Shown here: positions 1-5,446 of the stretch, one piece after another
How positions within the stretch are numbered: the first letter of the stretch is position 1
Layout of the letters: each line of letters starts with the position of its first letter
Source of the DNA: Methyloprofundus sp.
GTDB lineage: Bacteria > Pseudomonadota > Gammaproteobacteria > Methylococcales > Methylomonadaceae
Length of the DNA stretch: 5,446 bases
Direction of reading: 5' to 3'
Assembly (NCBI GenBank): GCA_030619185.1
Contig: JAUXBW010000160.1
Location: forward strand, 1 to 5,446
The notes under the pieces: model-generated
The model's database searches: none
What the model was told of the DNA's origin: nothing
What the model saw: only the letters and a program-made list of their open reading frames with translations
Position numbers and translations under genes: made by a program

Positions 1-765
1 ACAGAACGACATGGCTACGATCCGACTTTCCATGATCGGTATATTGACCATTAACTCATCTTTGATTGCAAAAGCCGGTGCATTGCTAACATCACTTGAC
101 TCTGCAACAAGATTGTAGGAAATCCCCCATATCACGGCAACCAAAGGCCCGGGAATAAGCTTTAGGAGTTTTTGCCGCTTGAAAAAACGGGTTTCCCAGA
201 GTATGAGTATCAATAATGCAACAGTCGATACGATGACAGCGCCTGGTGAAATAACCTCAAATGCATAAAGCAATTCTTCAAAACTGGACTCGGCAGTTTC
301 GTGCATATAGCTTTCATCGCCTTCAAAACTAATATCGTAACCAATAGCATGAGGGATTTGTTTGATAAGCAGAATAAGACCAATCGATGCTAACATCCCC
401 TTGATCACAGCAGAAGGAAAAAACGAGCCGATAATACCCGCCTTGAAATAACCTAAAGTCAGCTGGATTAGGCCCGCTAAAACGACTGCCAATAAAAACC
501 CTTGAAAACTACCCAGGGTTTCAATAGCAGAAAAAACAATCACTGTTAAGCCAGCAGCAGGGCCGGAAACACTTAAGTGGGAGCCGCTAACCCAGGAAAC
601 TAAAAGCCCACCAACCATACCCGCGATCAAACCGGAAAAAAGTGGTGCGCCTGAAGCCATGGCAATCCCCAGGCACAAAGGTAGGGCAACAAGGAATACA
701 ACAATTCCTGCCGGAATATCATTTTTAAGATGTTGAATATAATAATCTAAATTTATCTGGACCAT
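1..765 (-). CDS. SulP (SLC26) family inorganic anion transporter, N-terminal part, cut by left window edge
   Basis: This is an inner-membrane anion transporter (sulfate, bicarbonate or similar), read as 255 uninterrupted codons from an ATG at 765 down to base 1; the 3' half lies outside the window. After a short cytoplasmic N-terminus, residues 16-35 form the first hydrophobic segment (DIPAGIVVFLVALPLCLGIA). SGPAAGLT at 67-74 is the hallmark SulP motif of the substrate-binding region, and FPSAVIKGMLASIG at 116-129 is also typical. Further hydrophobic stretches lie near 76-105, 126-135, 176-190 and 204-215. The reading frame is open upstream to a TAA near 831, so a TTG start is formally possible, but the ATG gives the usual N-terminal length. 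Ribosome binding is weak (AAGAA just upstream). The N-terminus resembles SulP proteins often labelled bicarbonate or sulfate transporters; the substrate is not determinable. Whether a STAS domain or fused carbonic anhydrase follows cannot be seen. Confidence 0.9.
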   Translation of the reverse strand, partial: MVQINLDYYIQHLKNDIPAGIVVFLVALPLCLGIAMASGAPLFSGLIAGMVGGLLVSWVSGSHLSVSGPAAGLTVIVFSAIETLGSFQGFLLAVVLAGLIQLTLGYFKAGIIGSFFPSAVIKGMLASIGLILLIKQIPHAIGYDISFEGDESYMHETAESSFEELLYAFEVISPGAVIVSTVALLILILWETRFFKRQKLLKLIPGPLVAVIWGISYNLVAESSDVSNAPAFAIKDELMVNIPIMESRIVAMSFC

Positions 766-807
766 AATGTTCTTAATATCTGTATTTGTTTTTTTGGATT
801 GTAAGAA

Positions 808-816
808 TTTATACCA
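808..816 (-). promoter_or_regulatory. Candidate extended -10 promoter for the minus-strand SulP gene
   Basis: Read on the minus strand, TGGTATAAA matches an extended -10 element (TGn plus TATAAA, five of six to consensus). It lies about 45 bases upstream of the SulP ATG and would give a leader of roughly 35 nt. There is no convincing -35 box at the usual spacing, though extended -10 promoters can work without one. This is inferred from pattern only. Confidence 0.35.
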
Positions 817-917
817 TGCAAAGATCAATTAAACTTTTCAATATTTTAACATTAACATTAATAATTGCCATCAGCCCATCGAATAAACTGATTTTAGCTA
901 ACCAAACAACACAATAA
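816..917 (+). CDS. Short signal-peptide-like reading frame (33 codons), possibly a gene remnant
   Basis: An ATG at 816 opens a 33-residue frame ending in tandem TAA codons at 915 and 918. The peptide has the layout of a Sec signal peptide: a basic start (MQRSIK), a hydrophobic core (LFNILTLTLIIAI) and a polar end with a plausible cleavage after LILA. It is in the same frame as the SulP C-terminal fragment that starts at 933, and only the two stops and four codons separate them. No good Shine-Dalgarno sequence is present, and the ATG overlaps the candidate promoter of the divergent SulP gene. It could be the 5' stub of a lost exported protein, a small secreted peptide, or chance in AT-rich DNA. 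I do not recognise a family. Confidence 0.25.
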   Translation: MQRSIKLFNILTLTLIIAISPSNKLILANQTTQ

Positions 918-932
918 TAATCGTATGCCAGG

Positions 933-1610
933 TTGCCTGTACTGGCGGGTATTTTAATTACTGTAGGCATAGGTATTATTGATTACAAAGGTCTAAAGCA
1001 TATCCTGCATGTGCCTAAATCAGATGCAGCGGTCATGTTAATTGTTTTGATCATGACGGTATTTGTTGATTTACTGCAAGCTGTTGCAGTAGGTATGGTG
1101 CTAGCTTCAGTCTTATTTATGAAAAAAATGAGTGATATCGTGGAAGATAAGTCTTCGATTAGCTCAGTTGATGAGTTCTCCCGAGAGGTTCCCTGGATAG
1201 ATGAGACCGAAGTCAGCGAAGATATTTTGAACAAAGTTTATATCAAGCATTTTGATGGGCCAATATTTTTTGGTTTTGCTTCCAAGTTTCAGGAAATGAC
1301 GCGTGCATTACCTGCTGTTGATGTGGTGATCATGCGCATGAAAAAAGTACCCTATATTGACCAATCTGGTATGTATGCCATAGAAGATGCAGTAATGGCC
1401 TTGCAGGATAAGAATGTTCTAGTACTGATAACAGGCATGCAAAAACAACCGGAAGATATGTTGAGAAGGATTGGTTTGGCTCCAGATATGGTAGCTGATC
1501 AGTATTTATATAAAGACTTTAGTAGTTGTGTGCAGGCTTTAGAGTCAGGTGAGGCATTTAAAGGTGTAGTAAAAAAAGAGGATTTTGGCTGGGCACATAT
1601 AACCCGGTGA
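933..1610 (+). pseudogene. 5'-truncated SulP transporter remnant: last membrane segments plus STAS domain
   Basis: The frame encodes only the C-terminal third of a SulP anion transporter, about 225 residues where intact members have roughly 500-600 or more. It begins inside a membrane helix (LPVLAGILITVGIGIIDYKG, counted from the TTG at 933). A helical hairpin follows at about residues 31-64 (from DAAVMLIV to ASVLFMKKM). A cytoplasmic STAS domain covers about 103-205, with the typical loop IDQSGMYAIED near 142-152. STAS domains regulate transport through SulP oligomers. The first codon is TTG with no Shine-Dalgarno sequence, and the frame is closed by TAA at 918, so there is no normal start. 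An ATG at 1035 would start within the hairpin. Removing GG at 931-932 would give RMPLPVLAGIL, closer to the family, but the sequence upstream in that frame is not SulP-like. It appears to belong to a different SulP subgroup from the neighbour at 1-765. The most likely reading is a deletion or rearrangement remnant; expression as a free membrane-anchored STAS protein is less likely. Confidence 0.75.
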
Positions 1611-1625
1611 TTTTGACTTTTAAAG

Positions 1626-1647
1626 CCTGCTTATATGAATAAGCAGG
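1626..1647. terminator. Stem-loop after the SulP remnant, weak terminator candidate
   Basis: CCTGCTTAT (1626-1634) pairs perfectly with ATAAGCAGG (1639-1647) around a four-base loop, 16 bases after the stop of the SulP remnant. No T-run follows on the plus strand; on the minus strand only CTTTAAAAG follows. It may assist termination from either side, but it is not a classical intrinsic terminator. Confidence 0.3.
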
Positions 1648-1661
1648 GAACGCTAAGACAT

Positions 1662-1699
1662 AAAAAAAGCCTCCATTCAATTATTATGAAAGGAGGCTT
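1662..1699 (-). terminator. Rho-independent terminator of the Fae-like gene
   Basis: On the minus strand, AAGCCTCC (1699-1692) pairs with GGAGGCTT (1674-1667). The inner bases TTC and GAA extend the stem after a single mismatch, and the stem runs directly into a seven-T tract (1668-1662). It lies 17 bases past the TAA of the Fae-like gene, the expected position. In the plus direction the same stem is followed only by TTGTATATTT, so it may weakly stop transcripts coming from the SulP remnant too. Confidence 0.85.
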
Positions 1700-1715
1700 G
1701 TATATTTATGGCAGG

Positions 1716-2264
1716 TTAAATCTTGCCATCTAATCCCATCTGAAAATATTTGTGCGTGATCTTGTCCTGATTGTCTAATAACCAGTCTATGCTAGGCTCG
1801 TTATTCATCGCTTTTTTAATGGCTAAAGCGGTTGCTTTACGATGTATATCAAAAAGAATTTGATGGTCAAGATTATCATCTTTGGCAACACTAGGGTTTA
1901 ACCAGACTGAACAAATAATACCCAGATCATTGGCTTTTTCTTTAGGAATATCGCCTGCACGAACAGCGTCTAAAACACCGTTGGCAATCGCAGCCTGTAC
2001 AGTGCCCATTAAGATATTAGTGTAACGGCTATTGTTAACAGTCACTTTGCTTACCATTAATGTTACCGGGCGTACTTGAATATCAGTATTTAAAATAGCG
2101 AATACTTTAGAGTGACCTTTAGTCTGGTCACCTGTTAAAGTTGCTAATGCAGTACCAACCGGGCCATCTAATTCACCGATAACAATTTCAGGCTCTGCCG
2201 CTGTTCCTGCTGGACCGCCGGCAACTAAAGCTTCACCGGTGCGCAATACGATTCTATCACTCAT
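1716..2264 (-). CDS. Formaldehyde-activating enzyme (Fae) family paralogue lacking the catalytic histidine
   Basis: This 182-residue cytoplasmic protein belongs to the Fae family. Classical Fae joins formaldehyde to tetrahydromethanopterin in the C1 oxidation pathway of methylotrophs. Family landmarks, in MSDRI numbering, are GEALV (10-14), the strand EIVIG (26-30), PVTLMVSKVT (about 68-77), MGTVQAAIANGVLDAVRAGDIP (about 86-107) and the C-terminal EPSIDWLLDNQDKITHKY. Compared with Methylobacterium Fae (segment EVAHIDLIIG), the position of the catalytic His22 is occupied by Glu24, and there is a two-residue insertion before it, so classical activity is doubtful. The start is chosen at the ATG at 2264: GGAG at 2274-2271 lies six bases upstream, whereas a TTG at 2276 overlaps that GGAG and an ATG at 2267 is only three bases from it. 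A strong terminator follows. The gene is divergent from the radical SAM gene. Family assignment is firm; a Fae2/Fae3-like paralogue with another role, such as pterin binding or aldehyde sensing, is inference. Confidence 0.9.
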   Translation of the reverse strand: MSDRIVLRTGEALVAGGPAGTAAEPEIVIGELDGPVGTALATLTGDQTKGHSKVFAILNTDIQVRPVTLMVSKVTVNNSRYTNILMGTVQAAIANGVLDAVRAGDIPKEKANDLGIICSVWLNPSVAKDDNLDHQILFDIHRKATALAIKKAMNNEPSIDWLLDNQDKITHKYFQMGLDGKI

Positions 2265-2340
2265 CATTTTCTCCAAAAAACTTAAAATATAATTTTACAA
2301 CCCAGTAGAATAACATTTTTTAAGATTTGTTTTAGTTTTT
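2265..2340. promoter_or_regulatory. Divergent promoter gap between the Fae-like and radical SAM genes
   Basis: This 76-base, strongly AT-rich gap must hold both start signals if each gene has its own promoter. For the plus strand, TTAAAA (2282-2287) and TAGAAT (2306-2311), 18 bases apart, form a moderate sigma-70-like pair, which would leave a leader of about 20 nt. For the minus strand, TAAAAT (2297-2292) is a possible -10 without a clear -35. The minus-strand gene has a good GGAG (2274-2271), while the plus-strand gene has only T-rich sequence before its ATG. I see no clear operator dyad. Confidence 0.35.
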
Positions 2341-3207
2341 ATGTCCAGACTTAGCGTAAAAAATCATGACCGTGATGTTGCAGGTTATCGATATATCTAT
2401 CCTGTCATTTCCAGACGCTCGGGTGGTTTGTCGATAGGTATTAATTTTAATACTAATAATGCCTGTAACTGGCGTTGTGTGTACTGTCAGGTGCCTGATT
2501 TAAGCATTGGAGCAGCACCAGAGCTGGATTTTGATTTATTAGCATCTGAACTCGCTGACTTTTTGCAGGATGTATTGCACGGTTCTTTTTACCAGCGGTT
2601 CCAATTAGAACCTAAAATGCGCGTTATTAAAGATATTGCCATTTCGGGTAATGGTGAACCAACTAGCGTTAGAGACTTTGCTAAGGCGATCAATTTAATA
2701 ACCCGGGTTGTTGAACGGGCGAATATAGCTGAATCTTATCAATATGTATTGATTACTAATGGTAGCCTGGTGCATAAAGCAGAGGTACAAAAAGGTTTGC
2801 AGATATTTAATCAATACAACGGCCAGGTCTGGCATAAATTAGACAGTGCTACTGACATAGGGCGGGAAGGTATTAATCATGCGGGATTAAGCCGACATAA
2901 ACAATTAGAAAACCTAATCACTTCTGCAAAGCTGTGCTCTACCTGGATACAGAGTTGTGTTCTTGGTTTTGCTTCTGCTGATCAAGGGCAGGGAGGTTTA
3001 ATAGACGTGCAGGAGCAACAAGCTTATCTGGCCCTGTTAGCAGAACTAATGCAGCAAGTCTCATTGCAAGGTGTGATGTTGTATAGTCTGGCTAGACCCT
3101 CTTTGCAAGCTGAAGCAAATATGATTACCAGCGCGAGTATGGATCAATTAAATAACTTTGCTGATCAGATACGCAGGTTAGGCTTAACCGTTAAAGTCTC
3201 TGGGTAA
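2341..3207 (+). CDS. Radical SAM protein, TYW1-like/COG0731-type Fe-S oxidoreductase of unknown substrate
   Basis: This 288-residue protein carries the radical SAM cluster motif CNWRCVYC, with Cys42, Cys46 and Cys49 in CX3CX2C spacing, expected to hold a 4Fe-4S cluster that cleaves S-adenosylmethionine to a 5'-deoxyadenosyl radical. ISGNGEPT (101-108) corresponds to the GGE-type SAM-binding motif, and YVLITNGS (about 134-141) is the next barrel strand. The N-terminus before the cluster is short, and I see no second cysteine cluster, so no SPASM or twitch domain is suggested. The overall layout resembles the COG0731 group related to wyosine synthase, but the substrate is unknown. The ATG at 2341 follows an in-frame TAA at 2311 with no alternative start between them. 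No Shine-Dalgarno sequence is visible, so translation may be inefficient or depend on the unstructured T-rich leader. It is divergent from the Fae-like gene and convergent with proS, hence probably monocistronic. A link to C1 or pterin metabolism is suggested only by position. Confidence 0.85.
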   Translation: MSRLSVKNHDRDVAGYRYIYPVISRRSGGLSIGINFNTNNACNWRCVYCQVPDLSIGAAPELDFDLLASELADFLQDVLHGSFYQRFQLEPKMRVIKDIAISGNGEPTSVRDFAKAINLITRVVERANIAESYQYVLITNGSLVHKAEVQKGLQIFNQYNGQVWHKLDSATDIGREGINHAGLSRHKQLENLITSAKLCSTWIQSCVLGFASADQGQGGLIDVQEQQAYLALLAELMQQVSLQGVMLYSLARPSLQAEANMITSASMDQLNNFADQIRRLGLTVKVSG

Positions 3208-3275
3208 ATACTTGGGTATGGCCGTTTACAACAAATGTAGCAAAAATGCATTTAATAAAAATCATGGGGTGCTGG

Positions 3276-4985
3276 CTAACTTGTTTGCTGTTGAATAAAG
3301 GCAACAATCTGATCCAAGGCGATTTCCTGATTTTCACTCTCAGTGCGCGCACGATATTCCACGGTATTACTATCTAGACCGCGATCTCCGATGACAATGC
3401 GGTGTGGGATACCTATAAGTTCCATATCTGAAAACATAAAACCAGCACGTACTTTGCGGTCATCAAAAAGCACATCAATCCCTGCATCACATAGTGCTTG
3501 ATAGAGTTTATCCGCTGCTTCACGCAAGCGCTCTGACTTATGCATATTCATAGGGCATAATGCAACGGTAAAAGGTGCAAGCTTAGTAGGCCAGATGATA
3601 CCGTTATCATCATGACTTTGTTCCACAGCGGCAGCAACAATGCGTGAGATACCAATACCATAGCAACCCATAGTCATGGTCTCAGATTTCCCCGCTTCGT
3701 TAATAACATTGGCGTTCATAGCGGTGCTATAGGTTGTTCCCAGTTGAAAAATGTGACCGACCTCTATGCCACGTACGATAGCTAATGTGCCTTGACCATC
3801 GGGGCTGGGGTCGCCTTCGACGACAGAGCGTAAATCTGCAATTTCAGCCGGAACTGGCAAGTCTCTTTCCCAGTTACAACCGGTAAAATGTTTACCTTCC
3901 TGATTAGCACCACAAACAAAATCCGCGAGTACAGATACACTACGATCAGCGATAACCCGAATAGTTAATCCGATAGGGCCAATAGACCCTGGTTTACACT
4001 GGCAGGCACTTAAAATTTCTTCATCAGTAGCAAATTCAAGCGGTGTAATAACACCATCGATTTTTTCTGCTTTGATTTCATTAAGCTCATGATCTCCTCT
4101 TAAGAGTAGTGCAATCAATGCACCTTCTTCGCCTCGAACAATAAGTGTTTTAAGGCATTGCTGAGCCGCAATATGCAAAAAACCAGACAGCTCCTCAATG
4201 CTATGCAGGTTGGGGGTGTCAACTAATGTCAATTCTTGAGTTGCTGTTGCAGACTTGCCTACTGGCATAACAGCTTCAGCCTTTTCAACATTAGCGGCAT
4301 ATTGGCTTTCTGTGGAAATGGCAATAGCATCTTCACCTGAATCTGCCAATACATGAAATTCGTGGGAAACAGCTCCACCTATCGACCCAGAGTCAGCAAT
4401 CACTGCACGATAGTTTAGTCCCAGGCCGCTAAAGATATTGCTGTAGGCTTGATACATAACATCATAAGTTTCCTGTAAAGATTCTTTACTGAGGTGAAAT
4501 GAATAGGCATCTTTCATAATAAATTCACGCGAGCGCATAATACCAAAACGCGGTCGAATTTCATCGCGGAATTTGGTCTGCACCTGGAAATAGGTAATCG
4601 GCAGTTGCTTATAGCTTTTTAATTCATGTCGCGCTAAATCTGTAATAATCTCTTCATGTGTAGGGCCCAGACAGAAGTCTCTATCATGACGATCTTTTAA
4701 GCGTGCTAATTCAGGGCCATACTTCTCCCAGCGACCTGTTTCCTGCCATAATTCAGCGGGTTGCAGTGCGGGCATGAGTACCTCTAAAGCACCTGCCTTT
4801 TGCATTTCCTGGCGCGTAATCTGCTCAACCTTACGCAGTACACGCAAGCCTAAAGGAAGCCATGTATACAGCCCTGAAGCCAGCTTACGAATAAGACCCG
4901 CGCGAATCATTAATTTGTGGCTGGCAATTTCAGCATCGGCAGGTGTTTCTTTAACGGTACTAAGTGGGAATTGTGAGGTACGCAT
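3276..4985 (-). CDS. proS: Prolyl-tRNA synthetase (bacterial type with editing insertion)
   Basis: This cytoplasmic class II aminoacyl-tRNA synthetase charges tRNA-Pro with proline. At 569 residues it matches the usual bacterial length (572 in E. coli). The catalytic core begins with the canonical MRTSQF start and covers motif 1 around 65-80 ([14 protein letters not shown]), the GPTHEE loop at 108-112, motif 2 at 139-164 ([10 protein letters not shown] to KDAYSFH) and motif 3 at 440-456 ([17 protein letters not shown]). The editing insertion, which removes mischarged Ala-tRNA-Pro, occupies about 225-395. It keeps Lys279 (CLKTLIVRG), and His366 in GKHFTG matches the conserved histidine of the family. 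The C-terminal anticodon-binding domain runs from about 470 to the end ([20 protein letters not shown]). The start is fixed by the conserved N-terminus, although only AAAGA lies close upstream. The gene converges with the radical SAM gene, and no strong terminator is visible in the 68 bases between them. Confidence 0.98.
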   Translation of the reverse strand: MRTSQFPLSTVKETPADAEIASHKLMIRAGLIRKLASGLYTWLPLGLRVLRKVEQITRQEMQKAGALEVLMPALQPAELWQETGRWEKYGPELARLKDRHDRDFCLGPTHEEIITDLARHELKSYKQLPITYFQVQTKFRDEIRPRFGIMRSREFIMKDAYSFHLSKESLQETYDVMYQAYSNIFSGLGLNYRAVIADSGSIGGAVSHEFHVLADSGEDAIAISTESQYAANVEKAEAVMPVGKSATATQELTLVDTPNLHSIEELSGFLHIAAQQCLKTLIVRGEEGALIALLLRGDHELNEIKAEKIDGVITPLEFATDEEILSACQCKPGSIGPIGLTIRVIADRSVSVLADFVCGANQEGKHFTGCNWERDLPVPAEIADLRSVVEGDPSPDGQGTLAIVRGIEVGHIFQLGTTYSTAMNANVINEAGKSETMTMGCYGIGISRIVAAAVEQSHDDNGIIWPTKLAPFTVALCPMNMHKSERLREAADKLYQALCDAGIDVLFDDRKVRAGFMFSDMELIGIPHRIVIGDRGLDSNTVEYRARTESENQEIALDQIVAFIQQQTS

Positions 4986-5040
4986 GTATCTTTATGAGAA
5001 TAAAAAATGAAAAAAACCTATTTTACCTAGGCACTAGCTG

Positions 5041-5070
5041 TTTAGCTATTTGTTATAGATTTAAGCTAAA
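5041..5070. repeat. Inverted repeat in the proS leader
   Basis: TTTAGCT (5041-5047) and AGCTAAA (5064-5070) form a perfect seven-base inverted repeat with a 16-base spacer. It lies just downstream of the candidate proS -10, at about +3 to +33 of the transcript. It could be a hairpin in the leader RNA or an operator. The stem is AT-rich and the loop long, so it may be chance. Confidence 0.3.
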
Positions 5071-5079
5071 AGTGGGAGC

Positions 5080-5085
5080 ATTATA
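5080..5085 (-). promoter_or_regulatory. Candidate proS -10 box
   Basis: On the minus strand, a perfect TATAAT stands about 95 bases upstream of the proS ATG. The -35 region is weak: TTCGCG at 15 bases spacing is the best I find. Initiation here would give a leader of about 90 nt that carries the inverted repeat at 5041-5070 and a T-rich stretch before the start codon. It lies in the 137-base gap between the hydrolase stop and proS, which would fit independent transcription of proS. Confidence 0.4.
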
Positions 5086-5122
5086 CATATCCTGTGACCG
5101 CGCGAACTATATTATTAAGCAA

Positions 5123-5446
5123 TCAGGAAAATATTTCCTCAAGAAAACTCTTCATGCTCTGCCATGAGCGTTTAGCTGCAACTTCATTATAAACTGTACC
5201 CAACGAGAGGCTGTCAGCTTTAGGGTTGGTAAAAGCATGTACTGTATTACCATAATGATGCAATTGCCAATCTACCTGCAAATGCGTCATCTCTTGGCAA
5301 AAGAAAGGCCGAAACTTGATCGTCTGATGCCATAGGGTCATCATGGCCATGCAGGGCTAAAACTTTGGCTAATATGGGTTTATTTGCCTTAGTTTGAGGC
5401 TCATTTAATAAGCCATGAAAGCTCACGACACCTTTTATATCCGCAC
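5123..5446 (-). pseudogene. Dienelactone hydrolase family protein, 3' part, with an internal frameshift; cut by right window edge
   Basis: This is an alpha/beta hydrolase of the dienelactone hydrolase family, cytoplasmic or exported; the N-terminus lies outside the window. These enzymes use a Cys-Asp-His triad. From 5444 the first frame reads ADIKGVVSFHGLLNEP, then LALHGHDDPMASDDQVSAFL, which carries the Asp of the triad in HGHDDP. The family-like sequence then moves to another frame, reading QEMTHLQVDWQLHHYGNTV and then HAFTNPKA, with the triad His in VHAF, and ending SMKSFLEEIFS at the TGA at 5123. Between AF and QE there are seven bases instead of six, so one extra base, most simply a T in the TTTT run at 5302-5299, breaks the frame. 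Unshifted, translation would stop at 5247 and lose the histidine. The nucleophilic Cys is upstream of the window. The break is either a real inactivation or a sequencing or assembly error. The natural substrate is unknown, since most bacterial members are uncharacterised. Confidence 0.85.

Noticed and set aside
845..862. TTAACA/TTAATA short tandem repeat
   Set aside because: Only two to three imperfect copies in AT-rich sequence inside the signal-peptide-like frame; best explained by hydrophobic Leu/Thr/Ile codons or chance.
766..932. Insertion-sequence scar beside the SulP remnant
   Set aside because: No terminal inverted repeats, target-site duplication or transposase fragment could be found on either strand.
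983..1234. 83-residue minus-strand open frame inside the SulP remnant
   Set aside because: It lies opposite the SulP coding frame, has no recognisable domain, and is a shadow of the real coding sequence.
2265..2276. Longer Fae-like start (TTG at 2276, giving MEKMMSDRI)
   Set aside because: The TTG overlaps the GGAG ribosome binding site that serves the ATG at 2264 with ideal six-base spacing, and the extra residues are not family-like.
3208..3275. Bidirectional terminator between the convergent radical SAM and proS genes
   Set aside because: The only symmetry is the ten-base palindrome AAATGCATTT at 3244-3253, which has no loop and no T-run. I see no hairpin that qualifies.
4986..5080. T-box riboswitch controlling proS
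   Set aside because: No T-box consensus or specifier-loop layout is visible, the leader is too short, and the element is essentially confined to Gram-positive lineages.
5062..5083. Six-codon leader peptide MLPLLA upstream of proS, as in attenuation control
   Set aside because: Its ATG overlaps the candidate -10 box, so it would not be in the transcript, and it has a single proline codon.
4774..5167. Two plus-strand open frames (4774-5010 and 4964-5167)
   Set aside because: The first is opposite the conserved N-terminus of proS and the second covers the proS leader and the hydrolase end. Neither shows a domain or a ribosome binding site.

Overview
The window looks like a chromosomal stretch from a gammaproteobacterial methylotroph, probably a Methylococcales-type methanotroph. 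The evidence is a formaldehyde-activating-enzyme (Fae) family protein, a gamma-type prolyl-tRNA synthetase carrying the editing insertion, SulP-type anion transporters and a moderately AT-rich base composition. The lineage is inferred from protein resemblance alone.

Left part (1-1650): a minus-strand SulP anion transporter begins at 765 and runs off the left edge, with 255 N-terminal residues visible. About 170 bases upstream of its start, on the opposite strand, lies the C-terminal third of a second SulP protein (last membrane segments plus STAS domain, 933-1610). It has no normal start and looks like a 5'-truncated remnant. Between them a 33-codon signal-peptide-like reading frame (816-917) lies in frame with the remnant but is separated from it by two stop codons.

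Middle part (1650-3275): a Fae paralogue on the minus strand (1716-2264) has a clear terminator. It is divergently paired, across a 76-base AT-rich gap, with a radical SAM protein on the plus strand (2341-3207). Fae proteins condense formaldehyde with tetrahydromethanopterin. In this one the position of the catalytic histidine of classical Fae appears to be glutamate, so it may do something else. The radical SAM gene resembles the TYW1-like (COG0731) group, and its substrate cannot be read from the sequence.

Right part (3276-5446): an intact proS gene on the minus strand has a plausible promoter and a leader of about 90 nt. Upstream of it, on the same strand, is the 3' part of a dienelactone-hydrolase-family gene. 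That gene is interrupted by a one-base frameshift and cut by the right edge of the window.

Apart from the housekeeping proS, the most notable content is the divergent fae-like/radical SAM pair. Two of the seven genes are damaged (SulP remnant, frameshifted hydrolase), which means either local gene decay or, for the frameshift, a possible sequencing error. I see no CRISPR array, tRNA, rRNA or insertion sequence.
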